Source: Casp-actino8 sp964563545 (GTDB taxonomy: Bacteria; Actinomycetota; Acidimicrobiia; Acidimicrobiales; Ilumatobacteraceae). From it: a stretch of DNA of 64,000 nucleotides. Below, one piece after another: positions 8,658 to 17,393 of the stretch. Position numbers and translations under genes: made by a program. The notes under the pieces were generated by a model. The model saw nothing but the letters and a program-made list of their open reading frames with translations. It searched no databases and was not told the origin of the DNA. How positions within the stretch are numbered: position 1 is the first letter of the stretch; every line of letters begins with the position of its first letter. The DNA lies in NCBI GenBank assembly GCA_964563545.1, contig CAZLXB010000008.1:1-64000 (forward strand), given 5' to 3'.

Positions 8658-9404
8658 ATGTCCGGTCATTCCAAATGGGCCACGATCAAACACAAGAAGG
8701 GTGCAGCCGACAAGGCTCGCGGCAAACTCTTCGCCAAGATCGCCCGCCAGCTCGAAGTTGCGGCACGCGAAGGTGGCGCCGATGTCAATTCCAATGCGTC
8801 TTTGCGCACCGTCGTTCAGAAAGCCAAGGCAGCCCAGATGACGAACGATGCGATCGACCGCGCCGTCAAGCGGGGCGCCGGCTTGTCCGAAGGCGGGAAT
8901 TTCGAGTCGATCATGTACGAGGGTTACGCGCCGGGGGGAGTGGCGATGCTCGTCGAGACCCTCACCGACAATCGCAACCGAACCGGCGGTGAGGTCCGCA
9001 ACATCTTCTCCAAACTCGGGGGATCGATGGCCGAGCCGGGTGCGGTCGGTTGGCAGTTCTCGCGCAAGGGAGTCGTGATCGTCGGTGGTGGCGTCGACGA
9101 GGACTCCGTGATGATGACCGCCCTCGATGCCGGCGCCGAGGACGTCGTCGCCGAAGGCGACTCGTGGCGTGTCACATGTGAGGCCGGGTCCGTCTACGAC
9201 CTCAAGGCCGCCCTGGAGTCCGGGGGGCTCACCGTGGTCTCGGCCGAATCGACGATGGTGTCGTCTACCGTGATCGAGGTGTCCGATGCCGAGGTCGCCA
9301 AGAAGATTCTGCGCATCATGGAAGCACTCGAGGACAACGATGACGTCCAGGACGTCTTTGCCAATTTCGACATCAGTGACGACATCATGGAAGAGGTGGG
9401 CTGA
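8658..9404 (+). CDS. yebC: YebC/PmpR family regulatory protein
   Basis: The 248-residue protein opens with the invariant MSGHSKWATIKHKKG and contains the usual segments SLRTVVQKAKAAQMTNDAIDRAVKRG and GGEVRNIFSKLGG. Family members act as DNA-binding regulators or, in one branch, as translation factors that help ribosomes through proline stretches. Which applies here cannot be told. The gene starts two bases after pdxT, and its order between pdxT and ruvC matches mycobacteria. Confidence 0.96.
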   Translation: MSGHSKWATIKHKKGAADKARGKLFAKIARQLEVAAREGGADVNSNASLRTVVQKAKAAQMTNDAIDRAVKRGAGLSEGGNFESIMYEGYAPGGVAMLVETLTDNRNRTGGEVRNIFSKLGGSMAEPGAVGWQFSRKGVVIVGGGVDEDSVMMTALDAGAEDVVAEGDSWRVTCEAGSVYDLKAALESGGLTVVSAESTMVSSTVIEVSDAEVAKKILRIMEALEDNDDVQDVFANFDISDDIMEEVG

Positions 9405-9405
9405 C

Positions 9406-9858
9406 ATGGCCATCGGACCCGGCGACACCGCCCCCAACTTCACACTTCCCGGAACGGGCGGGCGGAGTTACTCATTGGCCGACTACGCCGGACAACCCGT
9501 GGTTCTGGTCTTCTATCCCGGTGACGACACTCCCGTGTGCACCAAACAATTGAATTCGTACAACTCCGAACTCGCACAGTTCACCGAGCTCGATGCAGTG
9601 GTTCTCGGTATCTCGGCTCAGGACGTCGCGAGTCACGAGAAGTTCTCCGGGAAGCACGGTTTTGCGTTCCCGCTGCTCGCCGACGTCGACAAGAACGTCT
9701 GTGCGTCGTACGGAGTCCTCGGACCCCTCGGTTTCGTCCGTCGGAGCGTGTTCGTCGTCGACCGCACCGGTGTCATCCGCTATGCCCACCGGGCCCTGGC
9801 CGGACTCACCTTCCGCCCGGTCGATGAACTCACCGAGGCCATCCGCTCGGCCGGCTGA
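9406..9858 (+). CDS. Peroxiredoxin (AhpC/TSA, Bcp-like)
   Basis: The 150-residue thioredoxin-fold protein has the peroxidatic cysteine in DDTPVCTKQLN (C45) and the N-terminal GDTAPNFTLPGTGG typical of Bcp/PrxQ. A second cysteine occurs later (VCASYGVLG), but not at the usual PrxQ resolving position, so the recycling mechanism is uncertain. It would reduce hydrogen peroxide and organic peroxides in the cytoplasm. The true start is ATG 9406, immediately after yebC; the frame extends further upstream within yebC without homology. Confidence 0.9.
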   Translation: MAIGPGDTAPNFTLPGTGGRSYSLADYAGQPVVLVFYPGDDTPVCTKQLNSYNSELAQFTELDAVVLGISAQDVASHEKFSGKHGFAFPLLADVDKNVCASYGVLGPLGFVRRSVFVVDRTGVIRYAHRALAGLTFRPVDELTEAIRSAG

Positions 9859-9886
9859 TCCCACCACCCCGACCCGGTCGGTGGGG

Positions 9887-9892
9887 TAGAAT
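9887..9892 (+). promoter_or_regulatory. Probable -10 box for the ruvCAB operon
   Basis: TAGAAT, a near-consensus -10, ends seven bases before the ruvC ATG at 9900. There is no ribosome-binding site in between, so a leaderless transcript is likely. I found no LexA-type box (CGAAC-N4-GTTCG) here. Confidence 0.55.
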
Positions 9893-9899
9893 CGTACGC

Positions 9900-10436
9900 A
9901 TGTTCGTAGGGCGCCCGGGTCGAATCCTCGGCATCGACCCGGGCCTGACCCGTTGTGGTTACGCGGTCCTCGACATCGATGCGTCAGGTCGCCCCAAGGC
10001 GGTCTCTCTCGGCGTTCTCCGCTCGTCTCCTCAGGACGACCTCCCGATCCGACTGGCCCACCTACAGGCCGACCTGAAAGGCGTCTTCGACGAGTTCCAA
10101 CCAGCCGAAGTCGCCGTCGAAAGAGTCTTTTTTCAGGCCAACGTCCGAACGGCCATGAGTGTGGGACAGGCCAGTGGACTCGTTCTCGCCGAGGCGGCGA
10201 CGCGAGGTTGTGTCGTCGCCCAATACACGCCCACTCAGGTCAAAGAGACGGTCGCCGGATGGGGTGGTGCGGGTAAAAGCGAAATCCAGCGCATGGTGCA
10301 GATCCGCCTCGGCCTCTCCACCGTCCCCAAGCCCGCCGACGCGGCCGACGCCGTGGCACTCGCGCTGTGTCATCTCGCCGTCTCGCCGTACTCGTCCCGC
10401 GTGGCGGCGGCGATGGGCGCAAAGGCATCGCGATGA
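9900..10436 (+). CDS. ruvC: Holliday junction resolvase RuvC
   Basis: The 178-residue endonuclease shows the RNase H-fold catalytic pattern: the first Asp in GIDPGLTRCGYAVLD, the Glu in VAVERVFFQANVRTAMSVGQA, and the C-terminal Asp pair in PADAADAVALALCH. RuvC cuts four-way junctions in concert with RuvA and RuvB, which follow directly. Its stop overlaps the ruvA start. Confidence 0.96.
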   Translation: MFVGRPGRILGIDPGLTRCGYAVLDIDASGRPKAVSLGVLRSSPQDDLPIRLAHLQADLKGVFDEFQPAEVAVERVFFQANVRTAMSVGQASGLVLAEAATRGCVVAQYTPTQVKETVAGWGGAGKSEIQRMVQIRLGLSTVPKPADAADAVALALCHLAVSPYSSRVAAAMGAKASR

Positions 10437-11020
10437 TCGGTTCTCTACGCGGAACCGTGCTCGAGCGGCTCGTCGACGGCTCGGCTCTCATCGAGGTATC
10501 CGGCATCGGATACGTGGTCCACGTGACGCCCAAGACTTTGGCCGAACTCGAGCCCACGTCGCCCGCGTTTCTCTACGTCCACCACCACATTCGCGAGGAC
10601 TCCCAACTTCTCTTCGGATTCATCACCCGCGACGAACGGAGTTTGTTCCAGACATTGATCGCCGCCCATGGTGTCGGTCCGACCATGGCGATGTCGATTC
10701 TGGCCACGCACGCCCCCGCGGCCCTCGTCGACATCGTGGCCTCGTCGAACCTCTCGGCTCTCACCCTCGTTCCCGGAGTCGGCAAGAAGACGGCCGAGCG
10801 ACTCCTCGTGGAGCTACGCGGCAAGTTGGCGCTGACGGCCGAGATCGGCACGACCTCGTCCTCAGCGGTCGGCGAAGTGCAGCAGGCCCTGGTGAACCTC
10901 GGTTACACCGAATCGGAGGTCCGCGAGGCACTTCAGGACATCGCGAGCGGCGTCTCCCATGACGCGGCTGCCATGCTCCGCTCAGCGTTGTCGTTCCTGG
11001 GGGCACGTCGTGCGGGATGA
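10433..11020 (+). CDS. ruvA: Holliday junction branch migration subunit RuvA
   Basis: The 195-residue protein starts MIGSLRGTVLE and has the OB domain, two helix-hairpin-helix units (LIAAHGVGPTMAMSIL and LTLVPGVGKKTAERLLVELRGKL) and the C-terminal RuvB-binding helix bundle (VQQALVNLGYTESEVREAL). It binds the junction as a tetramer and loads RuvB. ATG 10433 overlaps the ruvC stop (ATGA). Confidence 0.97.
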   Translation: MIGSLRGTVLERLVDGSALIEVSGIGYVVHVTPKTLAELEPTSPAFLYVHHHIREDSQLLFGFITRDERSLFQTLIAAHGVGPTMAMSILATHAPAALVDIVASSNLSALTLVPGVGKKTAERLLVELRGKLALTAEIGTTSSSAVGEVQQALVNLGYTESEVREALQDIASGVSHDAAAMLRSALSFLGARRAG

Positions 11021-12032
11021 GTTCACCGATCCCTCCCTGAGCGATTCCTCGGAATCGCAGGATGAAATCGGGCTGCGGCCCACTCGCCTGTCCGACTTCG
11101 TCGGTCAGGGCGAATTGAAGGAGCGACTATCGATCGTTCTCCAGGCGGCCCGTGGTCGCGACGAGGCGGTCGACCACCTGCTGTTCGCCGGCCCTCCCGG
11201 TCTGGGCAAGACGACGCTCTCGGTGATCATCGCCGCTGAAATGGGCACTCGTCTGCATGTGACCTCAGGACCCGCACTCGAACGGGCCGGTGACTTGGCG
11301 GCGATCCTCACCAAACTCGAAGCCGGGGACGTCCTGTTCATCGACGAGATCCACCGACTCAATCGTTCGGTCGAGGAGATCCTCTATCCGGCGCTCGAGG
11401 ACTTCCAGATCGACATCATGGTCGGCAAGGGTCCGGCGGCGTCGAGTATTCGCCTGACCCTTCCTCGTTTCACTCTCGTCGGAGCGACCACTCGTACCGG
11501 CATGATCACGGGTCCACTGCGCGACCGGTTCGGATTGGTGGCTCGTCTCGACTACTACTCGGAAACCGAGCTCGACCAGATCGTGGCGCGCGCCGCCATG
11601 ATCCTCGGGATCGACATCGACTCCGATGGATGTCGCGAGATCGCCCGCCGCAGCCGGGGAACCCCACGTATCGCCAATCGACTTCTTCGTCGGGTCCGCG
11701 ATTTCGCCGAGGTCCAGGGCATCGGCGAGGTGACGGGCAGGGTCGCCGATCATGGTCTGGCGGTGTTCGGTGTCGACGCCGTCGGTCTCGACAAAGTCGA
11801 TCGGAGCCTTCTCTCCGCACTGTGCCAACAATTCGGTGGCGGACCAGTCGGCCTTTCCACGTTGGCCATCGCCGTGGGGGAGCAGACCGAAACCGTCGAA
11901 GACGTCTACGAACCTTTCCTGATCCAACTGGGAATGATCGCCCGCACCCCGCGTGGACGCGTCGCTCTACCGGCGGCCTGGACCCACCTCGGACTACCTG
12001 TTCCGGATCGCGGCACACCTGGTCTGTTCTGA
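11010..12032 (+). CDS. ruvB: Holliday junction branch migration ATPase RuvB
   Basis: The 340-residue AAA+ motor has Walker A GPPGLGKTT (61-69), Walker B LFIDEIHRL, sensor 1 region LVGATTRTGMITGPLRDRFG and a winged-helix C-terminus. Start choice: the frame is open back to 10959, but GTG 11010, within the ruvA end, gives the normal RuvB N-terminus (VRDEFTDPSL). It pumps DNA through the RuvA-bound junction. Confidence 0.96.
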   Translation: MRDEFTDPSLSDSSESQDEIGLRPTRLSDFVGQGELKERLSIVLQAARGRDEAVDHLLFAGPPGLGKTTLSVIIAAEMGTRLHVTSGPALERAGDLAAILTKLEAGDVLFIDEIHRLNRSVEEILYPALEDFQIDIMVGKGPAASSIRLTLPRFTLVGATTRTGMITGPLRDRFGLVARLDYYSETELDQIVARAAMILGIDIDSDGCREIARRSRGTPRIANRLLRRVRDFAEVQGIGEVTGRVADHGLAVFGVDAVGLDKVDRSLLSALCQQFGGGPVGLSTLAIAVGEQTETVEDVYEPFLIQLGMIARTPRGRVALPAAWTHLGLPVPDRGTPGLF

Positions 12033-12040
12033 CCTCTTTC

Positions 12041-13060
12041 ATGCGTACATCCGACTTCGACTACGAACTTCCGGCGGAGCGCATCGCGCAAAACCCGGTC
12101 GAGCCAAGGGACTCGGCGCGCCTTCTCGTCGATCGGGGCCATGAGGGCATTTCGCACCACCACGTTCGTGAACTCGACTCGATTCTGCGAGACGGCGATC
12201 TGCTCATCGTCAACGACACCCGGGTGATCCCGGCTCGTCTGGCCCTCCAACGCGAGTCCGGTGGGCGAGTGGAGGTCTTGTTGCTCGAACCCATCGCCGA
12301 GTCCTCGGGTCACACGTGGCTCGCGCTCGTCCGACCCGGTGGACGCTTACGGGCCGGCGAACGGCTGATGGACGGAAGCGGACGGGTGATCGTCGAGTTC
12401 GCCGGGCGATCGGCGCAAGAGGACACGTTCATCGTTGAATTCGACCCATCCTCCGATCCGTTGCAACTCGCCGGAGAAGTCGGTGACATGCCTCTGCCTC
12501 CGTACATCACCGAGCGCTCGGCGACCTCCGAGCGGTACCAGACCGTGTACGCGCGCCGGGCCGCTTCGGCCGCCGCTCCGACTGCCGGTCTTCATTTCAC
12601 GCCCGAACTCCTCACCCGCATCGAAGCGCGTGGAATACCCGTGAAGCGAGTCGAACTCGTCGTGGGCCTCGACACGTTCAAACCGGTGAGCGTGGAGGAT
12701 CCGACCGATCACAAAATGCATTCCGAGTGGTATGCGGTCGACCAATCGGTTCTCGATGCCGCGTCGGAAGCTCGGCGTGTGGTGGCCGTCGGAACGACTG
12801 CCGTCCGCTCACTCGAATCGGCGGCGACCACCGGGAGACTCGAGGGTCGCACTGACCTCTTCATTCGCCGCGGCTACGAATGGAAGGTCGTCGACCTGAT
12901 GATGACCAATTTCCACATGCCGCGGACCACTCTTCTCATGATGATCGACGCCTTCGTGGGCGATCGATGGCGCGAGATCTACTCGACCGCACTCCGGAAC
13001 GAGTACCGGTTCCTATCCTTTGGTGACGCCATGCTCCTCGACCGTCACGCACCCTCATGA
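12041..13060 (+). CDS. queA: tRNA preQ1-34 S-adenosylmethionine ribosyltransferase-isomerase QueA
   Basis: The 339-residue enzyme carries the QueA hallmarks DFDYELPAERIAQNPVEPRDSARLLV at the N-terminus, NDTRVIPARL, GDMPLPPYI, and AAPTAGLHFTPELL. It transfers and rearranges ribose from SAM onto preQ1 in tRNA to give epoxyqueuosine. It is paired with tgt, whose start overlaps its stop. The apparent frame begins at 11630 inside ruvB, but the homologous protein starts at ATG 12041. Confidence 0.97.
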   Translation: MRTSDFDYELPAERIAQNPVEPRDSARLLVDRGHEGISHHHVRELDSILRDGDLLIVNDTRVIPARLALQRESGGRVEVLLLEPIAESSGHTWLALVRPGGRLRAGERLMDGSGRVIVEFAGRSAQEDTFIVEFDPSSDPLQLAGEVGDMPLPPYITERSATSERYQTVYARRAASAAAPTAGLHFTPELLTRIEARGIPVKRVELVVGLDTFKPVSVEDPTDHKMHSEWYAVDQSVLDAASEARRVVAVGTTAVRSLESAATTGRLEGRTDLFIRRGYEWKVVDLMMTNFHMPRTTLLMMIDAFVGDRWREIYSTALRNEYRFLSFGDAMLLDRHAPS

Positions 13061-14154
13061 ACCCGGTCCGCCACGAGACCATCGCGTCCGATGGTTCGGC
13101 ACGCCTCGGCGTGGCCCACACCGCACGGGGTTCGTACACGACCCCGTGTTTCATGCCGGTCGGAACGCGCGGCGCCATCAAGTACTTGAGTGCGGCCGAT
13201 TACGAGAACCTCGGTGCCGAGATCGTGCTGGGGAACACCTACCACCTCATGTTGCGACCCGGGGCCGATGTGATCGATCGCTTCGGAGGTCTTGGCAAGT
13301 TCGCCGGCTGGAAGGGCCTGACCCTCACCGACTCGGGCGGATTCCAGATCTTCTCTCTCGAACCCAAGGTCGATGACGACGGGGTGACATTCAAGTCGAC
13401 GTACGACGGAAGTCTCCATCGATTCACGCCCGAGGAAGCGGTGCGGGTTCAGCAACTCCTGGGCGCCGACATCCAGATGGTGCTCGATGTCTGCCCGCCT
13501 CTGCCTTCACCGGACCATGTCGTTCGAACCGCAGTCGAACGGACGTCGGCGTGGGCGGAGCGTGCCCGAAGATCGCACACTCGTTCGGACCAATCCCTGT
13601 TCGGCATCGTTCAGGGGGGCATCAACACTGCCTTACGTGCCGAGAGTGCCGAGCGCACCGCCGCTCTCGACTTCGACGGCTATGGAATCGGTGGATTGTC
13701 GGTCGGCGAGACTCGCGACGAAATGATCCCCGCCCTCGCATCGGCGACGGACGTGCTTCCCCTCGACCGGCCGCGCTACCTGATGGGTGTAGGTGACCCG
13801 GCGTCACTCGTCGAAGCCGTCAACCTCGGGGTCGACCAGTTCGACTGCGTGATGCAGACACGACTCGGCCGACACGGGACTGCTCTGACATCTACGGGAA
13901 GAGTTCAAATCAAGAATGCGAAGTTCGCCCTCGACGACGCTCCGCTCGACTCCGCGTGCACCTGCGACGTCTGCCGACGACATTCCCGTGGTTACTTACG
14001 GCATCTGTTCCAAGTCAACGAACCGACCGGGTCCCGGCTGCTCTCCCTGCACAACATCGCATGGACGTTCCAACTGGTGGCCGGGATGCGGGAGGCGATC
14101 CGCGAGCATCGATTCGCCCGATTCCGCCGGGAAGTCTTGGAAATCTGGGGCTGA
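13057..14154 (+). CDS. tgt: tRNA-guanine transglycosylase
   Basis: The 365-residue enzyme has the catalytic region LTDSGGFQIFSL (nucleophile/base Asp), the substrate segment FDCVMQTRLGRHGTALT, and the C-terminal zinc site CTCDVCRRHSRGYLRHLF. It swaps guanine 34 for preQ1 in tRNAs for Asp, Asn, His and Tyr. With QueA it forms the queuosine modification pair, placed here between ruvB and yajC. Confidence 0.97.
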   Translation: MNPVRHETIASDGSARLGVAHTARGSYTTPCFMPVGTRGAIKYLSAADYENLGAEIVLGNTYHLMLRPGADVIDRFGGLGKFAGWKGLTLTDSGGFQIFSLEPKVDDDGVTFKSTYDGSLHRFTPEEAVRVQQLLGADIQMVLDVCPPLPSPDHVVRTAVERTSAWAERARRSHTRSDQSLFGIVQGGINTALRAESAERTAALDFDGYGIGGLSVGETRDEMIPALASATDVLPLDRPRYLMGVGDPASLVEAVNLGVDQFDCVMQTRLGRHGTALTSTGRVQIKNAKFALDDAPLDSACTCDVCRRHSRGYLRHLFQVNEPTGSRLLSLHNIAWTFQLVAGMREAIREHRFARFRREVLEIWG

Positions 14155-14233
14155 CCGGCGGGAATCCGGTCTCCAACCAACCGATCCGACTATCATTTCC
14201 GAGGTTCTAGCCCCTCTCCGCGATCGGTTTCAG

Positions 14234-14599
14234 ATGACTTTCTCACTCCTTCTCCAAAGCGCCGCCAGTTCAGAAGAGAACTCGGGAGGCAGCTTCCTCT
14301 TCACCCTCGTCTTCATGGGACTCATCGGTGCCGCGATGTACTTCCTCATGATCCGTCCCCAGCGGCGCCGCATGCGCGAGACCGCCGACCTGCAAAAGTC
14401 GATCGCGGTTGGCGACGAGGTCATCACAACCTCAGGTATGTACGGATTCGTGACCGACATCGATGGCGACCAGGTCTGGCTCGAGGTCAACGATCAACCA
14501 CATGTCATCGAGATCCGTTTTTCGCGCGCTGCCATTTCCCGCAAGATCGCTCCGAGTGACGCCGGTGGCGAGTCCTCCAGCGAGTCGGCAGGCAACTGA
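14234..14599 (+). CDS. yajC: Preprotein translocase accessory subunit YajC
   Basis: The 121-residue protein has one membrane helix (about residues 22-40) followed by FLMIRPQRRRMRE and the conserved GDEVITTSGMYGFVTDIDGDQVWLEV. YajC associates with SecD and SecF, which are the next two genes. The start at ATG 14234 gives a normal-length protein; the upstream frame overlaps tgt and lacks homology. The 79 bases between tgt and yajC hold no other gene. Confidence 0.95.
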   Translation: MTFSLLLQSAASSEENSGGSFLFTLVFMGLIGAAMYFLMIRPQRRRMRETADLQKSIAVGDEVITTSGMYGFVTDIDGDQVWLEVNDQPHVIEIRFSRAAISRKIAPSDAGGESSSESAGN

Positions 14600-14604
14600 T
14601 AGCG

Positions 14605-16257
14605 ATGGGTCGTCGACTCGCGTTCAATCTCGTCGCCATTCTCCTCATCGTCGGGGGAGCGCTGGTCGGCAACGTGGTCGCCGGAAACGAACCTGCTCTC
14701 GGACTCGATCTTCAGGGCGGTGTGTCGGTCACCCAGGAACCGGTGGGTGAGTTCAACACCGAGAGTCTCGATCTCGCCGTGGAGCGAATTCGTGATCGTG
14801 TCGACTCTTTGGGTGTCGCTGAACCCGAGATCATCCGCCAGGGCGACGCGATCGTCGTCAACCTCCCCGGCGTCGACAATCAAGACGACGCCTTGCGACT
14901 CGTTCAGGTGACGGGTGCGGTTCTCTTGCGTCCCGTTCTGCAGGCCATTCCCATCTCGTCCCAGAACACCGGATCGGTACCCGCAGGAACAGAAGCACCC
15001 GCTTCCAGTTCGACCGATTCATCGACACCAGATTCGACTCCGGCTTCGTCGGCCCCACCGGCCACCGAAACGTCAGCGACCACCACCGTCGCACCCGGTC
15101 CATCACGGGCACTTCCGGCGAGCGCGACCACGGTGGCGCCACTCGGTGCCACCCCATCTTCAGATGCGCCGACCTCGGAACCACCATCGACCGATGTCCC
15201 GGCCTCCGACGCGCCCGCGACCGATGTCCCGACCGATTCGCAAGCCACCGGATCTCCGGCGACACTGCCCGGGGGAGATCCCACCGACCCGACGGCGACG
15301 GTGTACGTGCAGAACACCGACGGCAGCGAGTTGTATCAACTTGGACCGGCCTTTGCGACCGGTGAAGTGTTCAAGGACGATGCCGTTGCCGACATCATCA
15401 ACGGTGGTTGGGGAGTACGGGTGAGCCTGAAGGGCGGCGCCGAGGGCGCCGGACTCTGGAACATCGGTGCCGTATCATGTTTCAACGCCTCGCCGCAGTG
15501 TCCGACCAAGCGCATGGCGATCGTTCTCGACGGCGTCGTGCAGTCGGCCCCCACCGTGAACCAGCCGCAGTTCTCGGGTGGCGTCGACATCACGGGCAAC
15601 TTCACCGAATCAGAAGCCAAGGACCTCGCTCGCGTTCTGAAGAGCGGCGCGCTTCCGGTCCGCCTCGAAGTTCAAGCCGTGCAGACAGTGTCGGCCACGT
15701 TGGGTGAAGATTCGCTCCGCGCCGCCGTGATCGCCGGCTTGATCGGTATCGCTCTCGTCCTGTTGTTCATGATCCTCTACTACCGATCACTCGCCCTCGT
15801 CGTCGTGGCCGGACTCGCCGTATCGGGCGCGATCCAGTGGAACATCATCTCTCTGCTCTCCAAGACCAACGGGCTCGCCCTGAGCCTGTCGGGTATCGCC
15901 GGCATCATCGTCTCGATCGGTGTCACCATCGACTCCTACGTGGTGTTCTTCGAGAAGTTGAAGGACGAAGTGAAGGCCGGTCGCAGCCTCAAGAATTCGG
16001 CCGAACGCGGATTTCGGTCGGCGTGGCGCACCATCATCGCCGCCGACACCGTCTCGTTGCTCGGTGCCTTCACGCTCTGGTATCTCACCGTGGGATCTGT
16101 GCGAGGCTTCGCCTTCTTCCTCGGTCTCTCCACACTCTGCGACATCGCCGTGGCGTGGTTCTTCACCCGGCCGACCATGCTGCTCCTCGCTCGGAGCGGC
16201 CGTTTCGAGCGTCGTGGTGCATTCGGCATCACAACCGCCACGGGAGGTGCGCAATGA
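14605..16257 (+). CDS. secD: Protein translocase subunit SecD
   Basis: The 550-residue protein has an N-terminal helix, the P1 head with LGLDLQGGVSVT, and six C-terminal membrane segments with LSGIAGIIVSIGVTIDSYVVFFEKLKDEVKAGRS and the ADTVSLLGAF motif. It uses the proton gradient with SecF to pull exported proteins across the membrane. An insert of roughly 100 residues rich in Ser, Thr, Pro and Ala (about residues 125-230) lies in the extracytoplasmic part, similar to the Pro-rich inserts known in actinobacterial SecD. It follows yajC with a five-base gap. Confidence 0.96.
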   Translation: MGRRLAFNLVAILLIVGGALVGNVVAGNEPALGLDLQGGVSVTQEPVGEFNTESLDLAVERIRDRVDSLGVAEPEIIRQGDAIVVNLPGVDNQDDALRLVQVTGAVLLRPVLQAIPISSQNTGSVPAGTEAPASSSTDSSTPDSTPASSAPPATETSATTTVAPGPSRALPASATTVAPLGATPSSDAPTSEPPSTDVPASDAPATDVPTDSQATGSPATLPGGDPTDPTATVYVQNTDGSELYQLGPAFATGEVFKDDAVADIINGGWGVRVSLKGGAEGAGLWNIGAVSCFNASPQCPTKRMAIVLDGVVQSAPTVNQPQFSGGVDITGNFTESEAKDLARVLKSGALPVRLEVQAVQTVSATLGEDSLRAAVIAGLIGIALVLLFMILYYRSLALVVVAGLAVSGAIQWNIISLLSKTNGLALSLSGIAGIIVSIGVTIDSYVVFFEKLKDEVKAGRSLKNSAERGFRSAWRTIIAADTVSLLGAFTLWYLTVGSVRGFAFFLGLSTLCDIAVAWFFTRPTMLLLARSGRFERRGAFGITTATGGAQ

Positions 16258-17384
16258 CCGCCGTCGTTCGTAGTCGCTGGGGTCGCCTCTATCACGGCGA
16301 GACTGGTATCGACTTCTACGGTCGTCGACGCCGGGGCTTCTATCTCTCACTGGCATTGATCGTCATTTCGGTCGTCTCCCTCTTCACGCGCGGGATCAAC
16401 CTCGGTCTCGACTTCGAAGGCGGTGTGGCCTGGCAGGTCCCCACTTCGGCGACCTTCGGTGCCGACGAGACTCGCGCGGTCCTCGATGCCAACGGCGTCG
16501 AGACGAGCAACGCCAAGATCCAGAAGCTGCAGAGCGGAAGCCAGGAGTTCGTCCGCGTCCAGGTGGGTGATCAATCGATCGAAGTGCGCCAGAAGGTTCA
16601 ACAGGAGCTCGCTGCGGCGTCCGGTGTCGATGTCGCCGAAGTGTCGGTGAGCAGCGTGAGCTCATCCTGGGGTCGTGCCATTACCGAGAAAGCTCTCCGC
16701 GCCCTCATCATCTTCCTCGTCCTCGTCGCCCTCTACATCGCCTGGCGATTCGAGTGGCGGATGGCGCTTTCGGCCATTTTGGCCATGGCCCACGACGTCT
16801 TGGTGAGCGTCGGTATCTATTCGATATTCGGTTTCGAGGTCACACCGGCCACAGTCGTGGCCTTTCTCACCATCCTCGGCTACTCGCTGTACGACACCAT
16901 CGTGGTGTTCGACAAGGTCCAGGACAACATCAAGCGATTCGAGCCGTCACGGACTCCGGTCGCCGACATCGTCAACGTGTCGACCAATCAGGTGCTCATG
17001 CGCTCCATCAACACGAGTGTCGCCGCCATCTTGCCGGTGTTGTCGCTCCTCGTCCTCGGTTCGGAGATCCTCGGGGCCATCGCGCTCAGGGAGTTTTCGG
17101 TGGCCCTCCTGGTCGGAATCACCACGGGCGCGTATTCGTCGATCTTCATCGCGACGCCGTTGCTGACCGTTCTGAAAGAGCGCGAGACACGGTTCAAGAA
17201 CCTCCGTGGTGAGCACGCCACAGGTGACGTACTCGTCCAAATGGTGATCTCGGGCCACGCAGTTTCCTCTCGTTCTCGGCGGACCGATTCCCCGGACCTG
17301 TCGTCGAACGGCCCTGCGACGCCGACAACTGCAAGTTCACTGCTGACCCATCCTCCTCGACCCCGCAAGAAGCGGCGTCGGTAG
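16254..17384 (+). CDS. secF: Protein translocase subunit SecF
   Basis: The 376-residue protein has the SecF N-terminus (INLGLDFEGGVAWQV), a short extracytoplasmic domain and five further membrane segments including MAHDVLVSVGIYSIFGFE and LTILGYSLYDTIVVFDKVQDN. It pairs with SecD. The C-terminal tail after about residue 325 is hydrophilic and ends in a basic cluster (RPRKKRRR), as seen in some actinobacterial SecF. The ATG overlaps the secD stop. Confidence 0.96.
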   Translation: MTAVVRSRWGRLYHGETGIDFYGRRRRGFYLSLALIVISVVSLFTRGINLGLDFEGGVAWQVPTSATFGADETRAVLDANGVETSNAKIQKLQSGSQEFVRVQVGDQSIEVRQKVQQELAAASGVDVAEVSVSSVSSSWGRAITEKALRALIIFLVLVALYIAWRFEWRMALSAILAMAHDVLVSVGIYSIFGFEVTPATVVAFLTILGYSLYDTIVVFDKVQDNIKRFEPSRTPVADIVNVSTNQVLMRSINTSVAAILPVLSLLVLGSEILGAIALREFSVALLVGITTGAYSSIFIATPLLTVLKERETRFKNLRGEHATGDVLVQMVISGHAVSSRSRRTDSPDLSSNGPATPTTASSLLTHPPRPRKKRRR

Positions 17385-17387
17385 CCT
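17382..17387 (+). promoter_or_regulatory. Probable -10 box for apt-rel
   Basis: TAGCCT, whose first three bases are the secF stop codon, ends six bases before the apt ATG at 17394. Confidence 0.4.
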
Positions 17388-17393
17388 CTCGGT

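Noticed and set aside
9862..9886. C/G-rich inverted repeat between the peroxiredoxin gene and ruvC as a terminator
   Set aside because: The stem is short (CCGAC/GTCGG) with mismatches outside and no T-run follows.
9860..9900. LexA-type SOS box before ruvC
   Set aside because: No CGAAC-N4-GTTCG sequence is present in the gap; only a -10-like box is seen.
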